Shown: positions 26,282-36,011, counted from the stretch's first letter. The stretch is 64,000 nt of DNA from Caballeronia arationis (GCF_001544975.2 NZ_FCOG02000017.1:62001-126000); one strand, 5' to 3'. A program made the numbers and translations. The notes: generated by a model from the letters alone, not told the origin.

Positions 26282-26632
26282 GGACTCTCCTGGTACAGGC
26301 AACCGATGTTGTCACGCTGTTCAAGGCCGGCCGATTGGTCAGGCAAATCGAACGTCAGGCTCTTTGCACGGTGGCTATTGTAGTAGCGTCGCCAGTGTCT
26401 TCGTCGCGCGGCAGAGCGCACCAGTCGCAAGACCGGACCAAGGCAGCGACGGCTTCTTCGTTCGTTGCTTTGACGGACTTCGACTCATTTCCTTCGCGAG
26501 AAATACGAGGGTTGGTCGCCCGGTCTCAATGGAAAATCAATCTGCGACTTCGCGCCAGATTTTGCCCGATAATGACGCCCAGCCAGGGAGGAGCGTTGAT
26601 GCGCCTGGGTCCCCTCGCAACGGGAAGTCACT
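26282..26632. other. Intergenic gap between divergent MscS and AEC genes
   Basis: This 351-nt stretch holds the two ribosome sites and presumably both promoters. A TACAAT-like -10 on the minus strand (26382-26377) is visible but lacks a convincing -35. I see no gene or repeat here. Confidence 0.6.
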
Positions 26633-27553
26633 ATGCATCTCGCCGGTACCATACTTCCGATCTTTGTCATCATCCTAGCGGGATGGCTTGCCGGCGCCTC
26701 CGGCTATATACCGCGCGCGCTGGCCGCGCCACTGATGCGCTTTGCCTATTACGTGGCGATGCCCGCCCTGGTCTTCCTGACGATCGCCGACGAGTCGCTT
26801 CACGCGCTTCTTGACTGGCGCTTTCTTGCTGCGTTCGGCGGCGGTTCCATGATCTGCTTTGCGGCGGTAATGATCTTTGTGCGAATCGCATGCCGCGAGG
26901 GCGTCGGAAAGAGCGCAATGCTGGCCGCTGCCGTGTCGATGACTAACACCGGATTCGTTGCGCTCCCCATATTGAAGACGCTTTTCGGCAAGCCGGGGGT
27001 GCTCGCGGCGGCGATTGCGACCGTATTCGTCGGCGGCATCATGTTTCCGATACTGGTTCTGCTGCTCGAGATCGGGCGATACGACGCGTCGCGCAACATA
27101 CGGACGGCGGCGCTCATGCGGCAGATCGCCACCAATCCCGTCATCCTCGCCACGATTTTCGGATTGCTTTGGTCGATCCTCGGTTCGGGGCTGCCCGGAC
27201 CAGTCGCTTCGACTCTCACGATGCTCGGAGAAGCGTTGACGCCATGTGCGCTGTTCGCAATTGGACTTGATCTGACAATCGCCGAACTGCGCGAACGCCT
27301 GGGTCTCTATGCGATGCTGACCGTGCTCAAGCTGGCCATCATGCCGCTCGTTGTCTACGCGCTTTGCCTTGCGGCAGACCTCGACCGGACTGCGAGCGTC
27401 GCAGCCGTCGTGTGCTCTGCCGTGCCCACCGCCAAGAGCGCGTACGTGCTCGCGGTTGAATACGACGTCGAAAAGACCGTAGTGGGCGCAGTGATCTCGA
27501 TGACTACGCTCTTTTCAGTCGTCACGCTGCTCGCCTGGCTTTACGTTCTGTAG
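26633..27553 (+). CDS. AEC-family (auxin efflux carrier-like) transporter
   Basis: This 306-residue membrane protein has ten hydrophobic segments in the 5+5 arrangement of the AEC family, starting TILPIFVIILAGWLAGASGY. It has the family's crossover Asn/Pro features in VSMTNTGFVALPIL and AVPTAKSAYVLAVEY. AEC members move organic acids, malonate, malate or auxin-like compounds. GGGAAG is placed before the ATG. There is no partner gene; the methyltransferase 73 nt downstream may be co-transcribed. The substrate cannot be told from the sequence. Confidence 0.92.
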   Translation: MHLAGTILPIFVIILAGWLAGASGYIPRALAAPLMRFAYYVAMPALVFLTIADESLHALLDWRFLAAFGGGSMICFAAVMIFVRIACREGVGKSAMLAAAVSMTNTGFVALPILKTLFGKPGVLAAAIATVFVGGIMFPILVLLLEIGRYDASRNIRTAALMRQIATNPVILATIFGLLWSILGSGLPGPVASTLTMLGEALTPCALFAIGLDLTIAELRERLGLYAMLTVLKLAIMPLVVYALCLAADLDRTASVAAVVCSAVPTAKSAYVLAVEYDVEKTVVGAVISMTTLFSVVTLLAWLYVL

Positions 27554-27626
27554 CGCGAACTCCTCGCAACATGACTGTTCAAGCTGTCCCGCTGCGCCTA
27601 AGATTGTTGGACAAGCAAGGAGGCCC

Positions 27627-28439
27627 ATGGACAACAATGATAGCTACACTCGCTTCACCGGCTCGATCGCGGAAGTCTATGACAGTCAGCTTGTTCCGCT
27701 GATCTTCGAACCCTATGCCGCAGATCTCGCCAAGCGAGTATCCGCGCGCCATCCGTTGCGCGTGCTGGAAACCGCGGCCGGTACCGGCGTAGTGAGCCGC
27801 GCGATGGCGCATGCACTACCCAAACACGTCGACCTGATTGCCACTGACCTGAACCAGCCGATGTTGGATCGTGCCGCGGCAGTCGGCACCCCAAGACCGG
27901 TGAACTGGCAACAGGCAGACGCTACTCGGCTACCGTTCGACGATGCGAGTTTCGACATCGTCGTCTGCCAGTTCGGGGTGATGTTCTTTCCGGACAAGAC
28001 ACGAGCATTTTCCGAAGCCCGGCGTGTACTTCGACATGGCGGCGTGCTGTTGTTCAATGTCTGGGATCGCATCGAGGAAAACGAGTTCGCCCATACCGTC
28101 ACGGCCGCACTTGCCGGTCTCTTCCCCGCAGATCCGCCACTCTTCCTGACGCGCACGCCGCACGGCTATTTCGACTTAAAACTGATTTCACGGGACCTGG
28201 CAGATGCGGGCTTCAGCGCGGCGCCACACTTCGAGACGGTTGCGGCGCGCAGTCGCGCGGCGTCGGCTCGCGTGCCTGCTTTCGCCTATTGCCAGGGAAC
28301 GCCCTTAAAGGATGAGATTGCGGCCCGTTCTGGCGCAAATATGGACGAAGCTACGTCGGCGTGTGCCACTGCAATCGCAGAGCGATTTGGACCGGTCGAC
28401 GGAAAGATCCAAGCGCACGTAGTCATCATCCATCGTTGA
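27627..28439 (+). CDS. SAM-dependent class I methyltransferase
   Basis: This 270-residue protein has the SAM-binding motif I VLETAAGTGVVSRAMAHALP (about 51-70), motif II acidic end DLIATDLNQPML, DATRLPFDDASFDIVVCQFG (motif IV) and ARRVLRHGGVLLFNVWD. This is the Methyltransf_11/UbiE-like pattern for small-molecule methylation. The C-terminal domain (ISRDLADAGFSAAP) is typical of this subgroup. The substrate is unknown. It ends before a long gap with no gene. Confidence 0.9.
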   Translation: MDNNDSYTRFTGSIAEVYDSQLVPLIFEPYAADLAKRVSARHPLRVLETAAGTGVVSRAMAHALPKHVDLIATDLNQPMLDRAAAVGTPRPVNWQQADATRLPFDDASFDIVVCQFGVMFFPDKTRAFSEARRVLRHGGVLLFNVWDRIEENEFAHTVTAALAGLFPADPPLFLTRTPHGYFDLKLISRDLADAGFSAAPHFETVAARSRAASARVPAFAYCQGTPLKDEIAARSGANMDEATSACATAIAERFGPVDGKIQAHVVIIHR

Positions 28440-29195
28440 CAGGGCCCGCATCTTAAGGCGGTCATCGCCCTCAAGCGGCCGTCGAAACGCTATCGATGCA
28501 GGGTTCGGTCAGTCGAGGACTGCCCGACGACCGTGACCTCTGGCCGACCAACACCGACCTGTTAGCGGATGCTTGAAATCCGGATACAGGAACCGGACAT
28601 CAATTCTCTTCCGTCGGCACCATCAGCTTGTTCCTTGATGTCGACAACGCCGTAAATCTCCTTGGCAACTTCGCCGCTTTAGGCCGAAGCAGGAAATTCC
28701 TCTTACACCCGTAACACAGCCCCTGGATACCGCACTCGCCCAGCGTCGATGCGATATGCGTGACGAGGCTATTTCTTCCAATCGCCCGATTAACAGCCGG
28801 TGCATGCGAAGGCATTTCGCCGCACTCGGGCTCGCCAGACTCTCCGAAATGGCTTCGCTAAACCCCAACAAAAATAGCAAGAACCCTCAGGCATTAGCGG
28901 GGGCAATTGGTGCGAAGTAATCACCGGCCGCCCGATCGGAGATCAAAACCCTCGGAATTTGAGCAACATCGAAATTAGCAAACGATCAACAAGCATCAAA
29001 TACCGAATTCTGACGCGACATCACGTTAAAGAAGGACAATTTACTTTCAACAGGTAACAAATGTAACAGTTAGTTTCATAAGACAAATAGCTATAAATGG
29101 TAATTTTGCTATTTTTTAAGGTTTTCGAAAGCCGTAAAGCCGGTAGATCTCCGCTGGATATAATGCGTCGCATCCCAATCCAGTACTTTCTACCC
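28440..29195. other. Gene-poor, locally AT-rich gap
   Basis: This 756-nt stretch has no frame that I can support. A 71-codon leftward frame (28600-28815) has a few protein-like segments (GLCYGCKR) but no ribosome site or recognisable family. From about 28880 the base composition falls well below that of the surroundings, with long A/T runs, and this continues up to the glycosidase gene. It may be an old insertion scar or a regulatory region kept AT-rich by nucleoid-protein silencing (inference). Confidence 0.5.
29085..29114. repeat. AT-rich inverted repeat with T-run
   Basis: AAATAGC (29085-29091) and GCTATTT (29108-29114) are inverted, with a 16-nt loop, followed by further T residues. It could be a weak terminator or an operator 80 nt upstream of the glycosidase start. 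Confidence 0.4.
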
Positions 29196-30578
29196 ATGAC
29201 TGATACCAAACGTAACAAGACAGAAGCAATAAATACCGCTTCTGCTTCGGCCGATTCTTTCGACGCTCAATTCACCCGTCGGAAATTTCTTTCCTTTCTG
29301 ATGGCCGGCGCGGGTTCATCCGCCTTGGCCGCATGCGGCGGAGGTGGAATCGCAGACGACGCCGTCGACATCGCGGGCGTTTCGAAGGCCGCCACGACAG
29401 CATCGCCGGACGGCACGATGATTCCGTCGGCAACGTCCATTGTCGACAGCGCCGGCAATACCTGGACGCTCGTCAGCAATCGCGTGACGAAAAACGGCAC
29501 GTCGGTTGCGACCGGATCGGCCAAGCCGCTGACGCTGATCCTCTGGTACGGCGGCGTCGTCTATGCGCAGAACGCCGACGGCACCTGGTACAAGAACGGC
29601 AGCCCATGGACGTCGCTCGGAGCGAACGACCCGCGCCCGAAGGCCGACCCGGTTCCGTTCTTCTACGGCATGAACGGCCACATGGCCTACAACAGCGGCA
29701 TCTACAAGACGACCACATCGGCCGCGCAACTCGCCTTGCTGCAGGATCTCGGCGCCGGCATCTATCGATGCGACACCGCAGGCGCCGGTATGTCTCAAGT
29801 GCTCGCCGACGCGCTTAACGGTCCGTTCAGGACCAGCGGCGTGCAGATCCTGCCGGTCCTCAACCCGATATCCGCTGGCTGGGACATCACCAGCACCGAA
29901 GCCGCGGCCTATACGCTCGGCTATAACCTCGGCGTCAACTGCACGAAGCCGTTGAAGGGCCTCGTGAAGTACGTCGAATGCGGCAACGAATGCGATGTCG
30001 CGCTGAAGATCGGCGGCAATGGCGCCTCGACTGCCGACTGGAGCCCCGCCTACTGGCCGTCGTTCCGTGGCGTGATCCGCGGCATGATCGACGGCGTAAA
30101 GGCGATCGATCCGACGATCCAGGTCGGCGTCAACGTCGGCATTCCGATGGCTTATCGCGCGCTGCAGATGCTGTGGAACGGCATCTCGCCGGACGGCACG
30201 GTGAACGGTGTCGGCGGTGCGGCGCTCGTGCGCTGGGACATCACTATGTATCACTGGTACAAGAGTTCGTACGACATCCTGTATGCGGGCGGCTCGGCGG
30301 CAGTCGACATCCCGCAGGTGCTGAAGGACTCGTTCGGCAAGCCGATCTGGCTGACGGAGTTCGGCTGGTCCGGCTCGCTGGACACGCCCGATTCGGCCGC
30401 CGCCTACGTGACGAAGGCCATGACGCAGTACAAGTCCATCAAGGACAAGTACAACATCCAGTGCATCATGATGTACTGCCTGATCGATCCGAACTACGGG
30501 CTGATCCAGGGGGATGGCGTAACGAAGAACCCTGCCTACAGCGCGTTCAAAAGCTTCGTCGCCGCGAATCCGGTTTGA
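29196..30578 (+). CDS. Tat-exported lipoprotein glycosidase of the (beta/alpha)8 clan A type
   Basis: This 460-residue protein has a twin-arginine signal FTRRKFLSFLMAGAG (Arg28-Arg29) ending in the lipobox LAAC (Cys47), so it should be folded, exported and lipid-anchored. Residues about 75-140 form a small domain (SIVDSAGNTWTLVSN, VYAQNADGTWYKNG) seen beside Burkholderia polysaccharide enzymes. The catalytic barrel follows, with the acid/base in YVECGNECD (Asn264-Glu265) and the nucleophile in IWLTEFGWSG (Glu388), typical of GH39/GH5-like enzymes. It is an orphan gene with an AT-rich upstream region and its own terminator. The start at 29163 is an alternative. The substrate glycan is unknown. 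Confidence 0.8.
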   Translation: MTDTKRNKTEAINTASASADSFDAQFTRRKFLSFLMAGAGSSALAACGGGGIADDAVDIAGVSKAATTASPDGTMIPSATSIVDSAGNTWTLVSNRVTKNGTSVATGSAKPLTLILWYGGVVYAQNADGTWYKNGSPWTSLGANDPRPKADPVPFFYGMNGHMAYNSGIYKTTTSAAQLALLQDLGAGIYRCDTAGAGMSQVLADALNGPFRTSGVQILPVLNPISAGWDITSTEAAAYTLGYNLGVNCTKPLKGLVKYVECGNECDVALKIGGNGASTADWSPAYWPSFRGVIRGMIDGVKAIDPTIQVGVNVGIPMAYRALQMLWNGISPDGTVNGVGGAALVRWDITMYHWYKSSYDILYAGGSAAVDIPQVLKDSFGKPIWLTEFGWSGSLDTPDSAAAYVTKAMTQYKSIKDKYNIQCIMMYCLIDPNYGLIQGDGVTKNPAYSAFKSFVAANPV

Positions 30579-30599
30579 TGCCGAAGTCGCTTGCCTGGC

Positions 30600-30637
30600 G
30601 CTCGGCCTGGATACGCGTATCCGGCCGAGCGGGTTTT
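30600..30637 (+). terminator. Strong rho-independent terminator
   Basis: GCTCGGCC (30600-30607) pairs with GGCCGAGC (30623-30630), extended inside by GGATAC/GTATCC around GC, and is followed by GGGTTTT. It lies 22 nt after the glycosidase stop, so it ends that transcript. Confidence 0.85.
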
Positions 30638-30945
30638 ACACCACCTGCTCACCACATTGCGAACGCAAGAACGCTGCGAAGGGTAGCACCCCTCGACGCG
30701 GGCACCGCCGCAAGAGTCATCGATCAGGCGCTCGCCATTACTGCGGCCCTTGAAACGAAAAGTCCCTGCGTCGCATGCGCGCCCAAGACGCGCGCGATGG
30801 CCTGCAATTCGATTTCGTCGCCGGCTTGTGTCGATGTTGCATGCGCGTCAGTGGTCGACTACGCTCTGCGGCGTTGTCGACGACGGTATCGGATATCAGA
30901 AGGGAAACGCAGACTGCTTGCTCGACGATTCTTCGACGAGGCCGT
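30638..30945. other. Gap with no gene seen
   Basis: This 308-nt stretch separates the glycosidase terminator from the end of the MarR gene. The frames crossing it have no ribosome site or recognisable domain, and I see no repeat. Confidence 0.5.
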
Positions 30946-31443
30946 TTATCCGCGCAGGTTGCGAACGAACAGTTCGAGATGCGTCTGTACTGTCGTTGCG
31001 TTGACCGGATCGATGCCTGTGAGCATCTGCTGTTCGATGACGCGTACGGTTTCCATGCATCGCCGCAGCACTTCGCGTCCGTCGTCTGTCAATTTCAGCA
31101 CGACGATGCGGCCGTGATTCGGATCGGGCTCGCGCGTGATCCAGTTTCGGGAGGCCATCACGCTCATCACTTCGTTGGCGGACTGGGGAGTGATGAACGA
31201 CCGTTCGGCAAGCTCCGCGTTCGACGCCTGCCCGCGCGCATCGAGTACGGACAGCGCGGTGAACTGCGCAAGCGTCAGCCCCAGTGGCGCGAGCGCCTCG
31301 GTCATCTTGCGGCGCAGGATCCTGTCCAGGCTGCCGATCAGATAAGTCAGGCGCGGCCGGGCTGCGCTCTTGCGCCCCGTCGATGCCGCCCGGGGACGGG
31401 TTGCGGTGGCGCCGGTCGTCTTCTTTGCGGCTTTGCTGGTCAT
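30946..31443 (-). CDS. MarR-family regulator, probable repressor of the hydroxycinnamate genes
   Basis: The product has 165 residues. A basic, Ala/Lys/Arg-rich tail of about 30 residues precedes the winged-helix MarR domain: LTLAQFTALSVLDARGQASN, AELAERSFITPQSANEVMSV and the wing ITREPDPNHGRIVVLKLTDDG. MarR proteins such as FerC/FerR and HcaR repress ferulate or hydroxycinnamate operons and respond to the hydroxycinnamoyl-CoA thioester (established for those). Here the gene is 87 nt behind the feruloyl-CoA synthetase gene on the same strand, so it is probably the last gene of that operon, acting on the 19-nt repeats at 36.0-36.3 kb (inference). The ATG at 31443 gives the normal length. Confidence 0.88.
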   Translation of the reverse strand: MTSKAAKKTTGATATRPRAASTGRKSAARPRLTYLIGSLDRILRRKMTEALAPLGLTLAQFTALSVLDARGQASNAELAERSFITPQSANEVMSVMASRNWITREPDPNHGRIVVLKLTDDGREVLRRCMETVRVIEQQMLTGIDPVNATTVQTHLELFVRNLRG

Positions 31444-31530
31444 CGCCTCGGTCTGTCGCTCGCGTGAAAGGAGCAATGTTACCGCGTCGGTTGGCTCGTC
31501 GGCGGCCTGCGCGACTTGCACGTCGACACG

Positions 31531-33429
31531 TCAGTTGCCGCGCGTCGTGGCGTAGATCACCAGCGGATCGTTGCGCCGGGCGTCGTGCATCGCTTCGACG
31601 AGTTCCGCCCGATGGGTCAGCACCGCGCGCTGGTTGATCGAACCCTTGTCGGTGATTTCGCCCAGATCGAGCGACGGCGCGACATCGAGCAGGCGCAAGC
31701 GGGCGATCGTCGTCGCGCCGCCGGTGGATTCGCGATTGAGCCGAACCAGCAAATCGGCGAAAAACGCACGCACGGCGGGCGCCTCGACGATCTCCTGCGC
31801 GCTCGCGATGGCCGGCAACGACGCGAGTCTGCGGCAGTCGTCGAGCCGCGGAAATACGAGCGCGCCCACGTCATCCCGGTTCAGGCCGGTTACGACGACA
31901 TCCTGCACATACGGCGCACCTTCGGATATCACGCGAGCGCGCATCGGCCCGACGCTCACGAACGTGCCTGAACTCAGCTTGAAGTCCTCGGCGATGCGTC
32001 CATCGAACATCAATCCGAGTTCGGGCTTGCGCGGGTCAACGAACCTCACCGCGTCGCCGCTGCAGTAGTAGCCCTCTTCGTCGAACGAATCGGCCGCGGC
32101 AGCGTCGTTCATGCGCCAGTAGCCGGCCATCACGTGCGGGCCGCGAAAGCGCGCCTCCAGTTTCCCGGCGACAGGCACGAGCTTCACCTCGCAGCCCGGC
32201 GCGGGAAGTCCGACGTAACCGGCGCGCATGATCGTGCCGGTCGTGAAGAGACAGGAAGGCGAGGTTTCGGTCATGCCCAGTCCGGCCATTATGCGAATGC
32301 GTTCGCCGCAATACTTTTCGGTGACACGTTCCAGGCGGTCCCACGCCGCCTGCGAGAGCCCTGCGCCCGCGAAGAAATAGACCTTCACGCGCGAGAAGAA
32401 CGTTTCGCGAAGCTGCGCATCGGTTTCGAGCGCGCTCGCCAGTTCCTCCCAGCCCTTCGGCACGTTGAAATAGATGGTCGGCGCGATCTCGCGTAAGTTG
32501 CGCAGCGTTTCGTCGAACTTCTTGCCGACCGGCTTGCCGTCGTCGATATAGAGCGTGCCGCCGTTGTAGAGCGCAATGCCCACGTTATGGCTGCCGCCGA
32601 ACGTGTGGTTCCATGGCAGCCAGTCGACGAGCACCGGTGGTTCGACGGCAAACTCGGGAAACGTTTCGAGCAGCATCTGCTGATTGCTGCAGAGCATGCG
32701 ATGCGTCGTCGGCACGGCCTTCGGGAGCCGCGTCGAACCGGAGGTGAAGAGAAACTTGGCGATCGCATCGGGTTCGATCGCTGCATGGGCCGCGTCTACG
32801 GTCGCCGGAATCGTGTTCAGGAGTTCGGAAAGCGCCGTGGAGCGACGCTCGCCGCAACCGTCGGCCGTCACCACTTCCACTTCATTCGGCACGACCGCAT
32901 TCATGGCAGCGCCGAATGCCGCGCCATCGGTGGCGAACACGAGGCCTGGCTTCAGCAGTTCGATCGCATGACGCAGCTTGCCGTAGTCGCTCGACACGAG
33001 CGAGTACGCGGGCGAAATGGGCGCATACGGAATGCCCGCCCACATCGCGCCAAGTGCGACCTGCATGTGTTCGAGATCGTTGCCCGACAGGATGACGACG
33101 GGCCGCTCCGCCGACAGCCCGCGATCGAGCAGGGCCTGGCCGATGGATCGGGCACGCGCGAGCATCTGCGCATAGCTGATGCCCACGCATTCGCCATCGT
33201 CTCCGCGACGCGCGACAAGCCAGCGGTCAGGATGCGCTTCGGCACCGCTGACGAGCCGGTCGGTCAGACGCTTTGGATGCGCGCCGATCGACTGTATCGA
33301 TCGCATGTACCAGGCATCGCCCTCTTTTCGAACGACCGGCTCTGCCGACCCGATGGTGACGGGCCGGTAAGGCACAGACGTCTCGCGCGCCGAGGTGGCG
33401 ACACTGGATTGCGTAGGCTCGTAATTCAC
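31531..33429 (-). CDS. fcs: Feruloyl-CoA synthetase (hydroxycinnamate CoA ligase)
   Basis: This 632-residue adenylate-forming enzyme makes feruloyl-, coumaroyl- or caffeoyl-CoA from the acid, ATP and CoA. Visible motifs are the phosphate loop FLFTSGSTRLPKAVPTTHRM, VDWLPWNHTFGGSHN, the GLGMTETSP motif, and YCSGDAVRFVDP near residue 455. The Arg in STRLPK instead of Gly is a known sort of variation in this subfamily. The length (about 620-630) and the neighbours (HCHL, vanillin dehydrogenase) make the assignment firm. A GTG start with AGGAGA upstream fits. It acts in the cytoplasm on acids delivered by the AAHS permease. Confidence 0.93.
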   Translation of the reverse strand: MNYEPTQSSVATSARETSVPYRPVTIGSAEPVVRKEGDAWYMRSIQSIGAHPKRLTDRLVSGAEAHPDRWLVARRGDDGECVGISYAQMLARARSIGQALLDRGLSAERPVVILSGNDLEHMQVALGAMWAGIPYAPISPAYSLVSSDYGKLRHAIELLKPGLVFATDGAAFGAAMNAVVPNEVEVVTADGCGERRSTALSELLNTIPATVDAAHAAIEPDAIAKFLFTSGSTRLPKAVPTTHRMLCSNQQMLLETFPEFAVEPPVLVDWLPWNHTFGGSHNVGIALYNGGTLYIDDGKPVGKKFDETLRNLREIAPTIYFNVPKGWEELASALETDAQLRETFFSRVKVYFFAGAGLSQAAWDRLERVTEKYCGERIRIMAGLGMTETSPSCLFTTGTIMRAGYVGLPAPGCEVKLVPVAGKLEARFRGPHVMAGYWRMNDAAAADSFDEEGYYCSGDAVRFVDPRKPELGLMFDGRIAEDFKLSSGTFVSVGPMRARVISEGAPYVQDVVVTGLNRDDVGALVFPRLDDCRRLASLPAIASAQEIVEAPAVRAFFADLLVRLNRESTGGATTIARLRLLDVAPSLDLGEITDKGSINQRAVLTHRAELVEAMHDARRNDPLVIYATTRGN

Positions 33430-33551
33430 CTGTTTTGTCTCCTGTATGGCTCGCTCGCGCGGCCGCTACGGCGAGCGCAAGCCCTCCGTGTGCTGGATGG
33501 ATGCCTTTAACTTTTCTTTCGCCCACAAGAGGCGCGCTCCAGATCGCGGGC

Positions 33552-35003
33552 TTAAACTGGATAGTGACGCGGGCCGGTCTGGATCGTGATCCAGCGCAGA
33601 TCGGTGAATTCGGCAATCGACGCCTTGCTGCCGAAGCGTCCGTATCCGCTGCCCTTCACGCCTCCGAATGGCATCTGCGCTTCGTCGTGCACGGTCGGGC
33701 CGTTGATGTGGCAAATGCCCGATTCCACGCGCTTCGCTACGTTCAATGCCCGCGCGATGTCGCGACTGAAGACCGCCGCCGACAATCCGAACTCGCTGTC
33801 GTTGGCGACCTGCACGGCTTCGTCGTCAGTATCGACGCGCTGCACCGTGACCACCGGCGCGAACGATTCCTCCGCATACAGCTTCATCCCCGAGTGCACG
33901 CCATCGACGATGGTCGGCTGCATGATCGCGCCGTTCACCGCACCGCCCGCGAGTATCGTGGCGCCCTGGCGGCGCGCGTCCTCGACGAGCGCCGCGACGC
34001 GCTGCGCCGCCTGCGCGTTCACAAGTGCACCGAGCACGGCGCCATCGTCCGTCGGCGAAGTCGCGACCAGTTTGCGCGCTTTCGCGGCGAGCTTCTCGAC
34101 CAGTCGACCCGCAATACTGCGATGCGCGATCACACGTTCCGTCGACATGCAGATCTGCCCCTGGTTGAAGAACGCGCCGAACGCGATGGCATCGACGGCG
34201 GCGTCGACATCGGCGTCTTCGAGCACCAGCACCGGCGCCTTCCCGCCCAGTTCGAGCAGCACCGGCTTCAGATGCTTCGCCGCATGCATCGCGATGATCC
34301 GGCCGACGTGCGTCGAGCCAGTGAAGTTCACGCGACGCACGGCCGGATGCGCGATCAGCCGCTCGACGATTGCGGCTGCATCTTCAGGCGCGTTGGTCAC
34401 GACATTCACGACTCCATCGCCGAGACCCGCTTCCTGCAGCACGGTACCGATCAGCCGATGCACCGCCGGACACGCCTCCGATGCCTTGAGCACTACCGTG
34501 TTGCCGCACGCGAGCGGCATCGCGAGTGCGCGCGTGCCGAGAATCACCGGTGCGTTCCAAGGCGCGATGCCGAGCACCACACCGCACGGCTGGCGCACGG
34601 CGAGCGCCATGTTGCCGGGAGTATCGGTGGGGATGACGCTGCCGTCGATCTGCGTCGTCATCGCGGCCGCCTCGCGCAGCATGTTCGCAGCGAGATGCAC
34701 GTTGAAGCCATACCAGTTCGCCATCGCCCCGGTCTCGGGGACGCCCGTCGCGATGAACTCGGCGGTGCGCGCATCCATGATGTCGGCCGCCTTCAATAAG
34801 CGCGCGCGGCGCTCGGTGGGCTTCATCGCCGACCATGCGGGAAACGCGGCAGCGGCCGCATCGACGGCCCCGTCGGCGTCGGCGAGCGTGGCCGCCGGGG
34901 CGCGCGAAGCGACCGTGCCAGTCACCGGGTTCATGCGCTCGAACGTCGCGCCATTCGATGCAGCACGATCCGCGCCGCCGATCAACATGCTTACTTCGCT
35001 CAC
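33552..35003 (-). CDS. vdh: Vanillin dehydrogenase (salicylaldehyde/vanillin-type aldehyde dehydrogenase)
   Basis: This 483-residue aldehyde dehydrogenase oxidises vanillin, the product of the hydratase/lyase, to vanillate using NAD(P). Seen in the sequence: GIAPWNAPVILGTRALAMPLA, the catalytic Glu in LELGGKAPVLVLEDAD, the catalytic Cys in FFNQGQICMSTERV, and the C-terminal MPFGGVKGSGYGRFG. These match the vanillin/benzaldehyde dehydrogenase group. It lies between HCHL and fcs in one leftward operon. The start is GTG at 35003, with GGAGA upstream; an ATG five codons later is possible. Confidence 0.92.
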   Translation of the reverse strand: MSEVSMLIGGADRAASNGATFERMNPVTGTVASRAPAATLADADGAVDAAAAAFPAWSAMKPTERRARLLKAADIMDARTAEFIATGVPETGAMANWYGFNVHLAANMLREAAAMTTQIDGSVIPTDTPGNMALAVRQPCGVVLGIAPWNAPVILGTRALAMPLACGNTVVLKASEACPAVHRLIGTVLQEAGLGDGVVNVVTNAPEDAAAIVERLIAHPAVRRVNFTGSTHVGRIIAMHAAKHLKPVLLELGGKAPVLVLEDADVDAAVDAIAFGAFFNQGQICMSTERVIAHRSIAGRLVEKLAAKARKLVATSPTDDGAVLGALVNAQAAQRVAALVEDARRQGATILAGGAVNGAIMQPTIVDGVHSGMKLYAEESFAPVVTVQRVDTDDEAVQVANDSEFGLSAAVFSRDIARALNVAKRVESGICHINGPTVHDEAQMPFGGVKGSGYGRFGSKASIAEFTDLRWITIQTGPRHYPV

Positions 35004-35090
35004 GATTACCGTCTCCTTTTTCGACCAGAGTGGCGTCGGCGCCGTACTCTGGCCCCATGCAAAGCTGTCTATTGTCGTGTTGCCGTTAGC

Positions 35091-35927
35091 TCAATCCGCG
35101 CGCTTGTATGCCTGCAGACCGGGCTTGATCGATTTCTCGTCGAGGAACTGCTTGAGCCCCTGCTCGCGGCCATGTTCCGGGTCGCGCAACTGTGCCTGAT
35201 CGAGCTTGGCGTACAGGTAGTCCTCGTTCTGTTCCCACGTGAGTTCGCGGCAACGCTTGAAGCCATGCTTCGCAGCACGCAGCACCACCGGATTCTTTTC
35301 CAGCAGCTTGGCCGCCAGCGCAATGGTTTCTTCGCGCAGTTGCGCGCGCGGCACGCTCTTGTTCACGAGACCCATCGCGGCCGCTTCCGGTCCGGTGAAG
35401 GTATCGCCCGTCATGATGTAGTGCAGCGCCTGACGATGTCCGACAGTATCGGCCATCGCCTTGCTGACCAGGTTGCCCGGAGGGATGCCCCAGTTGATCT
35501 CCGAAAGGCCGAACACCGCTTCGTCGGCCGCGATCGCGAGGTCGCATGCGACGAGCGGCGAGAAGCCACCGCCAAAGCACCAGCCGTTGACCATGGCGAT
35601 GGTCGGCTTGGCATACATGCGCAGCAGCTTCCACTGCCACTGGCACGCGTCGCGACGAATCTTTTCCTGCAGGATCTCGGGCCCTGCATCGATTTCGCGG
35701 AAGTATTCCTTCAGGTCCATGCCGGCAGTCCACGCGTCGCCGGCGCCGGTCAGCACCAGCACGCGAGCGTCGGCGTCGAGCTCCAGCGTCTCCAGCACCT
35801 GGATCATCTCGCTGTTGAGCGTCGGGCTCATTGCATTGCGCTTCTCGGGACGATTGAACGTCACCCACGCAATGCCTGCCTCGACCTTGACGTCGACCGT
35901 CTTCCACTTGCCCTCGTAACTTGTCAT
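35091..35927 (-). CDS. ech: Hydroxycinnamoyl-CoA hydratase/lyase (feruloyl-CoA to vanillin)
   Basis: This 278-residue crotonase-fold enzyme hydrates feruloyl-CoA and cleaves it into vanillin and acetyl-CoA. HCHL-specific features are visible: WTAGMDLKEYFREID (with the substrate-binding Tyr), QWQWKLLRMYAKPTIAMVNG, WCFGGGFSPLVACDLAIAAD (oxyanion hole) and FGLSEINWGIPPG with the catalytic Glu, plus EDYLYAK with the second Tyr. It is the first gene of the leftward operon HCHL-vdh-fcs-marR, directly beside the operator-rich divergent region. AGGAG precedes the ATG. Confidence 0.95.
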   Translation of the reverse strand: MTSYEGKWKTVDVKVEAGIAWVTFNRPEKRNAMSPTLNSEMIQVLETLELDADARVLVLTGAGDAWTAGMDLKEYFREIDAGPEILQEKIRRDACQWQWKLLRMYAKPTIAMVNGWCFGGGFSPLVACDLAIAADEAVFGLSEINWGIPPGNLVSKAMADTVGHRQALHYIMTGDTFTGPEAAAMGLVNKSVPRAQLREETIALAAKLLEKNPVVLRAAKHGFKRCRELTWEQNEDYLYAKLDQAQLRDPEHGREQGLKQFLDEKSIKPGLQAYKRAD

Positions 35928-36011
35928 GTTGGTTGCTCCTGAGCGTTCGCGCTCGTATAGACTGAAATGCCGTCCGACTGCGTTGAGTTCGAGTAACCTG
36001 ACACAGAGTTA

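Noticed and set aside
28600..28880. Two overlapping short leftward frames in the gene-poor gap
   Set aside because: No ribosome site and no recognisable motif; only the local sequence GLCYGCKR looks protein-like.
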